Assembly (NCBI RefSeq): GCF_000744225.1
Contig: NZ_JQLN01000001.1
Span: 806,001-870,000 of the forward strand
Length of the DNA stretch: 64,000 nucleotides
Source: Kitasatospora mediocidica KCTC 9733
GTDB lineage: Bacteria; Actinomycetota; Actinomycetes; Streptomycetales; Streptomycetaceae
Direction: 5' to 3'
This document shows, piece by piece, positions 9,556 to 19,000 of this stretch. Both the position numbers and the translations under genes were made by a program. The first letter of the stretch is position 1; every line of letters starts with the position of its first letter. The notes under the pieces are model-generated. The model searched no databases. It was given only the letters and a program-made list of their open reading frames with translations, and was not told the DNA's origin.

Positions 9556-11763
9556 TCAGCGGCCGATCACACCGCTCACCGCGCCGGACTCGGTGCCCCA
9601 GACCTCCTCGTCCTCGGCCAGCCAGGTGGTGCGCTGACGGTCCTGCCCGCCCTGCCCCTGCGCACCCGCGCCGCCCATGCCGGCGCCACCCATCGGGGGC
9701 ATCATCGAGCCGCCCGCGCCACCGGTGGTGGCCACCGAGCGCCCGGTCAGCTCGGCCTCCTCGGCGGCGCTCGCGGCGGCGGCCTTCTCGGCGGCCGCGG
9801 CCTGCTCCTCGGCGGCGGGACCGGTCGCCGACTCCATGGACAGCGCACCGTTGCCGGGCTCGCCGCTCGCGACCCGGCCGCCGACACCGAACGTCGGCCC
9901 CAGAGCCGACGAACCGCCACCGGTCGACAGCAGCTCGGAGCCGGAACCGCCGGACGAGCTGCCGGACGAGCCGCCGAACGACCCACCGCCGAACGACCCC
10001 AGCCCGCCCATGCCGCTCAGCCCGCCCACGGTGATCGGCGGGCCGGTGTACCCCGTACCGCCACCGCCGCCGGTCTGCAGGCCGCCGGCCGGCGCGGCGA
10101 AGGCGTGCTCCTCGTCGCTCAGCAGCTGGTCCATCTCGGAGACCGGTTTGCCGTTCGCATCGACGACGCTGCCGTCCGGGCGGATGGTGTCGCCCTTGGC
10201 GAGCACCACCGGATTGCCGTTCGAGTCCAGCAGCGGCTTGCCGTCCGGGCCGGTCACCGTCCCGTCCGCGTTCAGCTTCGAGCCGACCGGGAGCCTGAGC
10301 ACCGGGCCGGTCGGGGACAGCGTCGCCTTGCCGACCGTGGTGCCCACCGGCACGTACCGCGGCTTCCCGTCCGCTCCCAACAACGGCTTGCCGTCGGGCC
10401 CGATCAACTCGCCCTTGTCGTTGACCGTGGTGCCCGCCGGTACGAACTCGGGCTTGCCGTTCTTGTCGACCAGCTGCTTGCCGTCCTTGCCCAGCAGCGG
10501 AACCTGACTGCCGGGCCCGCCGGCACCACCGCCGCCGATGCCACCACCGCCGACCTTGGGTGGTCCCGGCGTGCTCACCTTGGGCGGGGGCGGCGGGGTG
10601 GCGTCCTTCGTCTTCGGTGGCGGCGGCCCGCCGCCCGTACCGCCGTCCTTCGGGCCGCCCGCACCGCCGTCCTTGGGCCCGCCCGCACCGGGGGGATCGA
10701 CCGGCGGATCGGTCGGCAGGATCATGGTGGGCTGGATGAGCTTGGGCAGCAGCCGGTAGGCGGCGCCGTAGCCCGCGGTCAGGGAGGTGGCCGAGGTCGT
10801 CACAGCGATGTTGGCGGGCCCGTCGAGGTCACTGACCACGTGGGCGAGCCACTTGTCCTTGGCCTGTCGGTCCATCGCCGCCATGAAGGCTTCGTTGTTG
10901 TCAGGGGCGATCCCGCCCGAGAACGTCCCGTTCGTGCTATAGGCTTTGCTGCTGCTGGGCGTCAGCGTGAGCTTCGAGATCATCGACTGGAACGCCTCCA
11001 GCAGGGCGGGGTACGGCGACGCATGGGACTGCAGAGTCGGCGGCTGGATCTTCCAACCGTGCATGTCGATCGCGGCGGTTGCGACGTGTCCCTTCCAGCT
11101 GTTGGCGGCGGTCCCCAGCGCCGCGAGGGTCGTGTTGAGATCGGTGCCGGCCGTGGTGAGTGCCTGGGAAATCGTCCCGGCGGTCCCCTTCACGTAGTCC
11201 GGGCCCACCTGGAGATACAGCTGCTGGAACTCCCCCTTCACGCCGATCAGGGCCTCCTTGAGCCGACCCGCCGCGCTGCCCTGGAAGTCGGTGTCGTCCC
11301 CGTCGACCGTGGTGGCCCATCCGTCCGCCGCCGCGATCGCGTCGTTCAGCCAACTGTCCGTCTGGTCCATCAGGGCGGCCGCGTTGATGAAGCTCTGGCC
11401 GTCGACGGTCCCGTTCCCCACCGGCCAGGTCTCCAGGAGCGGGCTGACGATCGTGCCCTCCGCGTTGCAGAAGTTGGCCCACGGCGTCGCGGGGGAACCG
11501 TCCGGGGCATCCCACTGGGTGTGCCAGGGCAGGTCGATACCGACGACCGTGCTGCAGTCCGAGACGCCCACCTTGAACGTCCACTCGGCCCAGAGGTCGA
11601 AGGTGTAGTTCGCGTTCTCGGTGTACGAGGTGACGATGGACGGGGTGCCCAGCCAGATCGGGCTCTTCAGGCCGGCGACGTCATCGCGGCTGATGACGGC
11701 ATCACCGCCCTTCGGCCCGGCGAACGTCCTGAGGATGTCCTCCCAGAGGTACGGCCCTGCCAC
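9556..11763 (-). CDS. PPE-like T7SS-associated protein with GPDGKP repeats
   Basis: This 735-residue protein starts at GTG with GGGAG upstream. Residues 1-350 form a helical WXG/PPE-like region (WPVGNG, WLNDAIAAADGWATTV). A Pro/Gly-rich linker follows, then several copies of a roughly 24-residue unit built on DGKPLL, VPxGTTV and GPDGKP. A Gly/Ser-rich and Ala/Glu stretch leads to the end motif RTTWLAEDEEVWG, a C-terminal signature I associate with streptomycete ESX-linked proteins. It lies between the small WXG100 genes and the YbaB-like gene, so it is probably a secreted or cell-surface ESX component. The repeats suggest an extended stalk. No enzymatic motif is seen. Confidence 0.7.
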   Translation of the reverse strand: MAGPYLWEDILRTFAGPKGGDAVISRDDVAGLKSPIWLGTPSIVTSYTENANYTFDLWAEWTFKVGVSDCSTVVGIDLPWHTQWDAPDGSPATPWANFCNAEGTIVSPLLETWPVGNGTVDGQSFINAAALMDQTDSWLNDAIAAADGWATTVDGDDTDFQGSAAGRLKEALIGVKGEFQQLYLQVGPDYVKGTAGTISQALTTAGTDLNTTLAALGTAANSWKGHVATAAIDMHGWKIQPPTLQSHASPYPALLEAFQSMISKLTLTPSSSKAYSTNGTFSGGIAPDNNEAFMAAMDRQAKDKWLAHVVSDLDGPANIAVTTSATSLTAGYGAAYRLLPKLIQPTMILPTDPPVDPPGAGGPKDGGAGGPKDGGTGGGPPPPKTKDATPPPPPKVSTPGPPKVGGGGIGGGGAGGPGSQVPLLGKDGKQLVDKNGKPEFVPAGTTVNDKGELIGPDGKPLLGADGKPRYVPVGTTVGKATLSPTGPVLRLPVGSKLNADGTVTGPDGKPLLDSNGNPVVLAKGDTIRPDGSVVDANGKPVSEMDQLLSDEEHAFAAPAGGLQTGGGGGTGYTGPPITVGGLSGMGGLGSFGGGSFGGSSGSSSGGSGSELLSTGGGSSALGPTFGVGGRVASGEPGNGALSMESATGPAAEEQAAAAEKAAAASAAEEAELTGRSVATTGGAGGSMMPPMGGAGMGGAGAQGQGGQDRQRTTWLAEDEEVWGTESGAVSGVIGR

Positions 11764-11865
11764 AACTGACTCCCGGTGAACTTGTTCGGTAAGGGGACGG
11801 GGTGAGGGGACGACGAGACGGCGCGGGGTGAGGCGCGCCGGTAGGGCGCCCCACCCCGCGCCGGC

Positions 11866-12234
11866 TCAGACGGGCGGAGGCTGCGGCGCGGGCGTCACGC
11901 CGCCCAGCACCTCCTGCAGCAGGGTGCTCATCTGTGCCGCGGTGAGTTCGGCGTCGGCGTTGTTCAGCCTCGCGCTGGCCATCTGCAGGTCCATCCAGAT
12001 CTTGCCCAGTGTCGAGTCCGTCGTGCGAAGAGCCGTGACGAGGTCGTCGCAGAACTCCTTGTACGCGGTGGCCAGATTCGGGACCTCGGTGATGACACTG
12101 CTGCTGCTTCCGGTCAGCAGGACGTCGCTGCTGAGCAGCTTGATCTGGTCGGCGATCTTGCTCCGGAAGTCCTCCAGGGTCACGGAGAAGTCCTTGAGAC
12201 CCTTGTCGGTCATCGAGATGGTGCCGCTGCCCAT
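11866..12234 (-). CDS. Small helical ESX-locus protein
   Basis: The 122-residue product begins at ATG with a strong GGAGG site. It is predicted to be mostly helical (residues 8-105), with a short loop SSSSVI in place of the WXG turn and a Pro-rich end (TPAPQPPPV). Size and position among two further WXG100-like genes support an ESX substrate or partner role. I do not recognise a named family. It is the last of three tightly spaced small genes ahead of the PPE-like gene, with gaps of about 35 to 100 bp. Confidence 0.7.
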   Translation of the reverse strand: MGSGTISMTDKGLKDFSVTLEDFRSKIADQIKLLSSDVLLTGSSSSVITEVPNLATAYKEFCDDLVTALRTTDSTLGKIWMDLQMASARLNNADAELTAAQMSTLLQEVLGGVTPAPQPPPV

Positions 12235-12269
12235 CCGTACCGCCTCCTTTCACGCATCCGCTCGCCCAC

Positions 12270-12560
12270 TCAGTGCGAGTAGCCGGCCGCTGCCTGGTTG
12301 TCGGCGTGCGTCATGGTCTGGTGCATGCTGTCGAGGCACGCCGCGGCGGCGGCGATGTCGTCGGTCATCTGCTGCTCGTTCTGGTTCACCGCCGCGAGGA
12401 ACTCGGTGAACGCCGTCGCCGCAGCGCCCTGGAAGTGCTCCTGCAGCGGGGTCAGCACCTGGACCAGGTGGTCGAGGTCGCTCTTCATCGTGTTGCCCGC
12501 CGCCTGGAGCTCCTGGACGGCCTGGTCAACGGTTTCGTGATGAAGTGTCAGGTCTGCCAT
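12270..12560 (-). CDS. WXG100 family protein (EsxB-like)
   Basis: This 96-residue protein has the WXG100 hairpin architecture: helix 1 (about 8-40), a turn at FQGAAATAF in place of Trp-x-Gly, and helix 2 (about 48-85). The turn followed by A-x-x-F is the usual pattern. The ATG is preceded by GAAAGGAACC. It follows the gene at 12590-12928 by 29 bp; the two are plausibly an EsxA/EsxB-type heterodimer exported by the EccC machine encoded 3.5 kb away. The Trp-to-Phe substitution is common in streptomycete members. Confidence 0.85.
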   Translation of the reverse strand: MADLTLHHETVDQAVQELQAAGNTMKSDLDHLVQVLTPLQEHFQGAAATAFTEFLAAVNQNEQQMTDDIAAAAACLDSMHQTMTHADNQAAAGYSH

Positions 12561-12589
12561 GGATGTGGTTCCTTTCGGTCCGTGCGCCG

Positions 12590-12928
12590 TCAGCTGCCGC
12601 TGAGCGCTTTGAAGACGGGGTCCGAGGCGCCCCAGTTGCCGCCGATCAGCCCGGCCTCTTCCTCGGCCTGGTTGAGGACCTGGTTGGCCCCGGAGGTGCT
12701 CTCCATGAGCTTCTCGAAGGCGTTCATGACCACCTTGTAGCGCGAGATCCAGTCCTCGATGTTCTGCTGGAACTTGGCGCTCGCGCCCGAGATGTAGCCG
12801 GCGTTGATCTCGGCGTTGATCCGCTCGACCGTCAGGGCGGAGGTCATCATCTCCGAGATCTTCGTGTCCAGGCCCGTCAGGGCGCTCTGGATCGCCGCGT
12901 CGTCCTTGTTCAACACTGGTGTGGACAC
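12590..12928 (-). CDS. WXG100-like protein (EsxA-like partner)
   Basis: The 112-residue product starts at GTG, with GGAGGGAG upstream. It is helical throughout, with a central YISGASAKF turn that matches the WXG position (Gly kept, Trp replaced) and a conserved-looking W at QNIEDWISRYK in helix 2. It is first of the small ESX genes, downstream of eccB, and forms a tandem pair with the 96-residue WXG100 gene. The longer tail (GGNWGASDPVFKALSGS) may carry the secretion signal; no clear YxxxD/E motif is seen. Confidence 0.75.
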   Translation of the reverse strand: MSTPVLNKDDAAIQSALTGLDTKISEMMTSALTVERINAEINAGYISGASAKFQQNIEDWISRYKVVMNAFEKLMESTSGANQVLNQAEEEAGLIGGNWGASDPVFKALSGS

Positions 12929-13021
12929 CGGTGCTCCCTCCTCGGTCCGCCGGGCCGCACGTCGCGGGCCCGTACTCGCGTCATCTGGTTCAACGGGCCC
13001 GCCGCGCCGCCGGGTTCAGCC

Positions 13022-14461
13022 TCAGCAGGCCGTCTTCGCGACCGGTTGCGGCGCCGCCACCCCGCCGCCCGCCAGCGCCGCCGGGTCCAGGCTCGGGCCG
13101 CTGGGCAGCAGGGTGAGCAGCCCCTCGGGGACCGCCACCGCCGCGACGCCCGCGTAGCCGAGCTGTTTGACCACCGCGGCGGACGGCAGCGGGTACTTCA
13201 CCCCGCCGTCGGTCACCAGGTAGTCGGTCGCCCCGGCGCCCGCGCCCGAGAGCGCGCGCACCAGCGCACCGCCGCCGGGGCGCACCGCGATCCGGTCGGC
13301 GGCCGTGCAGCTCGTCGGCACGCCCGGCTGGACGGCCGGCGGCTGGCCCGCCGCCGCGGCGGCGTCCAGCACGGTCACGGACGTGGCCGGCGCGCCCGCG
13401 CCCACGTGCAGGTCGGCGCAGACGGCGTGGCCCTGACCGGGCGCCACCAGCGCCGGCGGCGTGGCCGGCAGCGTGCTCGCGAAGCCCGCGCCGGGCGCGG
13501 TGTGCGCGGCCAGGTCGTCGGGTCCGATCGCCGCGGGCGCCGTCGCCGCGCCGTCGTACGCGTACCGCTGGGTGCGCCGGTCGCCGCGCAGCAGCTCGAA
13601 CTGCGTGGCGGTGAGCGGCACCAGGCCGCTCGTAGCGAGGACGTAGGGCGCGCCGCCGGGCGCCTCGAAGAGCTGGCCGACCCGGCTGGGGCGGCCGGCC
13701 AGCGCCGGGCCGGCCGAGCCGCGTCCGGGGATGTCCGGGGAGGTGAGGTCGGGCCCGGCGGGCAGCGCGTTCAGGAACGCGGCGGTCACCGGGAACGGCG
13801 CCGTGCTCCCGTACCCGAGCGCGTCCAGTGCGCCGTTGGCGGTGTCGGCGCGCAGCCGCTGGCCGTGCCACAGGAGGTGGACCGAGCCGTCCGGCGCACC
13901 CACCAACGCGGCCTGGCCGTCCGTCAGTGCGGTCCCCTCCGCGGCGGGGCCCACCAGCAGGCTCAGGTTCGGCGCCGTCGCCCCGGCCGCGGTGGGCTGC
14001 AGCGTGCCGCAGGCCAGCCAGGCGGCGCCGCGCAGTTGGGCGGCCGGCGGCAGCCCGTCGGGGGCGCCGAGGATGCCGAGCGAGCCGCCGCGCGCGACGC
14101 CGCTGAGCGAGGCCTGCCCGACCTGGTCGACCGTCATCTGGTCACCGGCCAGCAGCTTGGCGCTGCTCTCGTTCAGGACGGGGTGCAGCACGCCGCCCAC
14201 GTAGAGGTAGCGCGCGCCGGTCTCGTTGACCACCACCAGGGTGCCGGGCTTCGCCCAGCCGGTGTTGCCGCCGGGCACCATCAGCCCGTAGACGGCGGTC
14301 CCCAGACCGATCATCACCGCCACCGCCAGCCCGGTCACCGCACCACGGGTGGTGCGGCCGACGGGGGTGTCCGGCGCGTCGGGCTCGGCCCGCAACATGC
14401 CGGAGGCGAGCCTGCTCATCACGAACAGGTGCGCCTGCACCTGGTCGCGTCGGGACTGCAT
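13022..14461 (-). CDS. eccB: Type VII secretion protein EccB
   Basis: The 479-residue protein begins MQSRRDQVQAHLFVMSRL, the conserved EccB N-terminus. A single membrane helix follows at about 43-62 (GLAVAVMIGLGTAVYGLM), then a large extracytoplasmic domain with WAKPGTLVVVNETGARYLYV and repeated substrate-pocket-like segments ending in QPVAKTAC. EccB is the membrane and periplasmic component of the ESX translocon, forming a complex with EccC and EccD. The ATG has AGGAGG 6 bases upstream. It lies 48 bp downstream of eccD. Length is normal for actinobacterial EccB. Confidence 0.92.
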   Translation of the reverse strand: MQSRRDQVQAHLFVMSRLASGMLRAEPDAPDTPVGRTTRGAVTGLAVAVMIGLGTAVYGLMVPGGNTGWAKPGTLVVVNETGARYLYVGGVLHPVLNESSAKLLAGDQMTVDQVGQASLSGVARGGSLGILGAPDGLPPAAQLRGAAWLACGTLQPTAAGATAPNLSLLVGPAAEGTALTDGQAALVGAPDGSVHLLWHGQRLRADTANGALDALGYGSTAPFPVTAAFLNALPAGPDLTSPDIPGRGSAGPALAGRPSRVGQLFEAPGGAPYVLATSGLVPLTATQFELLRGDRRTQRYAYDGAATAPAAIGPDDLAAHTAPGAGFASTLPATPPALVAPGQGHAVCADLHVGAGAPATSVTVLDAAAAAGQPPAVQPGVPTSCTAADRIAVRPGGGALVRALSGAGAGATDYLVTDGGVKYPLPSAAVVKQLGYAGVAAVAVPEGLLTLLPSGPSLDPAALAGGGVAAPQPVAKTAC

Positions 14462-14509
14462 CCGTTTCCTCCTGGGGTTCCTGGGTCGTCGGTCGGATCA
14501 GCCGGCCGC

Positions 14510-15892
14510 TCAGCCGTTCATGGCCCGCAGCGTGTGGTAGACGCCGACCACCAGCAGGCTCAGCGGCAGCAGCGCGATCGCCGACAGGGTGTGCAGCAGG
14601 TCGGCGGCCCGTCCCCAGTACGGCAGCAGCCGGCGCCCGGGCACGGTCCAGGCGACCACCAGCAGCACGGTGGCGAGGGCGAGCAGCCCGGCCAGCGTCA
14701 GCAGCCGGCCGCCGGTGGGCTGGCCCAGCGTCAGCCGGACGGCCAGCAGCGTCACCCCGTACGCGCCGGGCACCAGCACCGCGAGCCGCTGCGGGATGCT
14801 GCCGATCGCCCGGCTGTGCAGCAGGAGCAGCACGCTCAGCGAGCCCGCCAGCGCGATCGCGGGCCATCCCGACCCGAAGGCGACCAGCGTCAGCGCACCG
14901 GCGCAGGCCGCGCCGAACGTCAGGTAGAAGGCCGTCAGATACCCGTCCGCCAGCCGGCTGCGGTCCAGCACACCGGTGGCCTCGAAGGGCTCGATGTCCT
15001 CCTGCAACTCGTCGGCGTTGCGCGGCAGTGCGGGCAGCCGCAGCCCCGACAGGCGGAACGCGACGGACGGCACGAACGTGCCGAACAGCACCACCACCAC
15101 CGCCACCGCGGCCGCCGACTGCTCGGCCGACAGCCCGGCCAGCGCGAGCGCCCCGGCCAGCACGCCCAGCAGCGCGAACACCCCGAGCCCGAGGAAGAGC
15201 GGCGCCGAGCAGGCCACCGCCGCCAGGCCCAGCACCGCGGCGCCCGCCGCCGCCGAGGCTCCGGCCAGCAGCCGCGCCCCGGTCAGCTCGGCGCCCGCCG
15301 GGCCGGTCGGCAGCAGCACGCCCGCCAGCGCGAAGTACGGGACGGCCGTGGCGGCCAGCGCGGTGCCGGCCCCCGCGTCACCCATCGCCCGCGACGCGCT
15401 GAAGGCGCCGAGCAGCAGCAACAACCCGGTCACGGCGGCCGCCAGCTCGCGCAACTGCGCGGAGCCGGGCAGCGCGAGCAGCGCGACGCCGCCGAGCAGC
15501 GCCAACAGGCTCAGCCCGACGGCCAGATGGTGGGTCAGCACCGGCCGCCAGGAGTCGCCGCGCTCCTGCATGCCGGTGGCGACGCCGTCCACCATGTCGT
15601 CGAAGTGCACCGGCGGCAGGGCGGCCCGGCGCGGGCGTAGGTAGAGCTCGTCGCCGTCGCGCAGGCCGAGCGCGTCGGCGGTGAGCTCCTCGTCCAGCGG
15701 GTCGCCGCCGAGGTTCTGCAACACCCAGCCGCCGTGGTCGAGACCCTGTTCGTCCAACTCGGGTCCGGCGTAGCCGATCACGGCGGGGAGCAGGTCGGCC
15801 AGCGGCACATCGGCCGGAACCGCCAGTTCGAAGGCCGATCCCGGCGCATGGAACCTCAAGCGGCACAACCCCGCGACGGCACTGGTGTGCAC
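14510..15892 (-). CDS. eccD: Type VII secretion integral membrane protein EccD
   Basis: The 460-residue product has an N-terminal ubiquitin-like domain (about 1-90, containing RLRFHAPGSAFELAVPADVP and DELYLRP), then about eleven hydrophobic helices (about 120-458). That is the EccD architecture, forming the membrane pore scaffold of the ESX core complex. The GTG start is preceded by TGAGGAC. It is the first gene of the minus-strand ESX run and diverges from eccC across a 182-bp intergenic region, so both promoters should lie there. Confidence 0.92.
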   Translation of the reverse strand: MHTSAVAGLCRLRFHAPGSAFELAVPADVPLADLLPAVIGYAGPELDEQGLDHGGWVLQNLGGDPLDEELTADALGLRDGDELYLRPRRAALPPVHFDDMVDGVATGMQERGDSWRPVLTHHLAVGLSLLALLGGVALLALPGSAQLRELAAAVTGLLLLLGAFSASRAMGDAGAGTALAATAVPYFALAGVLLPTGPAGAELTGARLLAGASAAAGAAVLGLAAVACSAPLFLGLGVFALLGVLAGALALAGLSAEQSAAAVAVVVVLFGTFVPSVAFRLSGLRLPALPRNADELQEDIEPFEATGVLDRSRLADGYLTAFYLTFGAACAGALTLVAFGSGWPAIALAGSLSVLLLLHSRAIGSIPQRLAVLVPGAYGVTLLAVRLTLGQPTGGRLLTLAGLLALATVLLVVAWTVPGRRLLPYWGRAADLLHTLSAIALLPLSLLVVGVYHTLRAMNG

Positions 15893-16074
15893 GCGTCCTC
15901 ACTCTCCCAGCCGGCTGATGTCCTGAACGGGGCGCGAATCGCCGCCCCACCCGGCTGTACGGGCGCGGCCCGCCGAAGAGTTCACCCCGGCGCGAGCTGA
16001 ACCCCGCGCCCCCGGCGAACCGTCCTCCGGTTGGACGGCGGTGTCGCGGCCGTCGAGGAGTGAGGAGCCTTCCC

Positions 16075-19000
16075 TTGAGCGTGGTCCTGGTCAACCGCAC
16101 GCCCCGGCGCCCCGGGCCGGAGATGCCGGACGGGGAGATGCAACTGCAGGAACCCCCCGTCCTGCCGGAGTCGCAGAGCGGTATGGCGAGTGTGATCAGC
16201 ATGGCGCCGATGGCGCTGGGCTCGCTCTCGATGGTCTTCATGTTCCTGCGCCCGGACGGCGGCGGCGGCGGCGCGATGTCCTACATCGGGATCGGCATGA
16301 TGGCGCTGTCGTCGGTGGGCATGCTGGTCACCCAGCTGATCCGCGGCTCCAGCGACCGCAAGCAGCAACTGCGCGCCGAGCGCCGGGACTACCTGCGCTA
16401 CCTCTCGCAGATGCGCAAGCAGGCCCGCAAGACGGTGGTCCGCCAGCAGGAGGCGCTGGCCTGGCGGCACCCGTCCCCGGGCGAGCTGTCCGCGCTGGTG
16501 CGCACCTCACGGCTGTGGGAGCGGCGCTCCTCGCACCCGGACTTCAGCGACGTGCGGATCGGCACCGGCCAGCAGCGCCTGGCCACCCGGCTGGCACCAC
16601 TGGCGACCAAGCCGGTGGAGGACCTGGAGCCGCTCTGCGCGCACGCGCTGCGCCGCTTCATCCACGCCTACGGCACGCTCGACGACCAGCCGATCGCGAT
16701 CCACCTGCGCGGCTTCGCGCACCTGCTGGTCCGCTGCGAGGAGGATCCCGAGCAGGCCCGCGCGATGGTCCGCGCGATGCTGGCCTCCCTGGCGCTCTTC
16801 CACGCCCCGGACGAACTGCGGATCGCCGTGGTGGCGGACGGCGCGCGGCGGGCCTCCTGGGAGTGGGCGAAGTGGCTGCCGCACGCCCTGCACCCGACCG
16901 AGACCGACGGCGCGGGCGCGCTGCGCCTGGTGGCGAGCACGCTGGCCGAGGCGGAGCAGCTGATCGGCGAGGAGTTCGCCGCCCGGCCGCCGTTCGAGCC
17001 GGACGCCGTCCCCAACCGGGACGAGCCGTTCACAGTCGTCGTGCTGGACGGCCCCGGCGCCCAGGGCATCGCCCGCCCGGCGCTGGCCGGCTACCGCAAC
17101 GCCATCCTGGTCGACCTGGGCGAGGCCCTGGAGTGGAAGCCCTCCCGGGTCACCCTGCGGCTGCGGATCGCGCAGGGCCGCCTCACCATGGTCGGCGCCG
17201 ACCGCAACCGCAAGGACGAGATCACCGACCTCGGCCGCCCCGACGCCCTCGCGCTGACCGCCGCCACCCGGACGGCCGCGCTGATGGCGCCCTACCGGAT
17301 CGGCGACTCGGTGGAGGCCGGCGAGCCGCTGGCCACGGACTTCGACCTGACCGCGCTGTTGGGCATCCGCGACCTGCACCAGCACGACGTGGCGCAGCAC
17401 TGGTCCGAGCGCACCCAGCACAACAAGCTGCGGGTCCCGCTGGGCCTGGGCGCCGACGGCAAGCCGGTCGACCTGGACATCAAGGAGTCCGCGCAGGGCG
17501 GCATGGGCCCGCACGGCATGCTGATCGGCGCGACCGGCTCCGGCAAGTCCGAACTGCTCCGCACCCTGGTGCTGGCGCTGGCGATCACGCACTCCTCCGA
17601 GGTGCTCAACTTCGTCCTGGTCGACTTCAAGGGCGGCGCGACCTTCCTCGGTCTGGACGCCCTGCCGCACACCTCCGCGGTGATCACCAACCTGGCCGAC
17701 GAGGCCGCCCTGGTGGACCGGATGCGCGACACCCTGCACGGTGAACTGGTCCGCCGCCAGGAGCTGTTGCGCTCCGCCGGCAACTACTCCTCGCTCCTGG
17801 AGTACGAGAGCGCGCGGGCCGCCGGGACGCCGCTGGAGCCACTGCCGACCCTGTTCGTGGTGGTCGACGAGTTCAGCGAACTGCTCTCCGCCCACCGGGA
17901 CTTCATGGAACTGTTCGTGATGATCGGCCGGCTCGGCCGGTCGCTGGGCGTGCACCTGCTGCTGGCCTCGCAGCGGCTGGACGAAGGCCGGATGAACGCC
18001 CTGGAGTCGCACCTCTCCTACCGGATCGGCCTGCGCACCTTCTCCGCGATGGAGAGCCGCGGTGTGCTCGGCGTCCCGGACGCCTACCAGCTGCCCTCAC
18101 AGCCCGGCAACGGCTTCCTGCGCAGCGACACCTCCACCCTCACCCGCTTCAAGGCCGCGTACGTCTCCGGCCCCTACCGCCCGCGCCGCCGTCCGGCCCA
18201 GCAGGCCGCGATCGCCGGCCAGGTCGTCCCGTACGGCACCGAGTACGTGCTGCCCCGGCACCGCCCGGTCGTCGTCGAGGAGGAGCCGGCCGTCGAGGAG
18301 AGCGGCTCGCTGCTGGAGATCGCGGCGAGCAAGCTCTACGACGTCGGCCCGCCCGCCTACCGGGTCTGGCTCCCGCCGCTGGGCGTGCCGCCGACCCTGG
18401 ACGAGCTGCTGCCGCCGCTGGCCCCGCACCCGCAGCGCGGCCTGACCACCGAAGGCAGCGCGGACCGCGGCACGCTCAGCGTCCCGGTCGGCGTGGTCGA
18501 CCGCCCGTTCCACCAGCAGCGCGACCTGCTGCTCGCCGACCTCTCGGCCGCCGGCGGCCACGTCGGCATCGCGGGCGGCCCGCAGAGCGGCAAGAGCACC
18601 CTGCTGCGCACCCTGATCACCGGCCTGGCGCTCACCCACACGCCGAGCGAAGTGCAGTTCTACTGCCTGGACTTCGGCGGTGGCGCGCTCTCCGCGCTGC
18701 GCGGCCTGCCGCACATCGGCGGGATCACCGGACGGCACGACCCCGAGCGGGTGCTGCGCACCATCGCGGAGGTCAACGGCATCCTCACCCGGCGCGAGCA
18801 GCGCTTCGCCGAGCTGGGGATCGACTCGATCGACGCGTTCCGCCGCCGCCGGGCGGCCGGTGAACTGGCCGACGACCCACACGGCGACGTCTTCCTGGTG
18901 ATCGACGGCTGGAACACCGTCCGCCAGGAGTTCGCCGACCTCCCGCCGATCCTGACCCTGATCGCCCAGCGCGGCCTCAACTACGGCATCCACCTGATCA

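Noticed and set aside
9274-11769. Plus-strand frame of 831 codons opposite the PPE-like gene
   Set aside because: Composition is biased, there is no ribosome site, and it mirrors the minus-strand gene whose N- and C-terminal motifs are recognisable.
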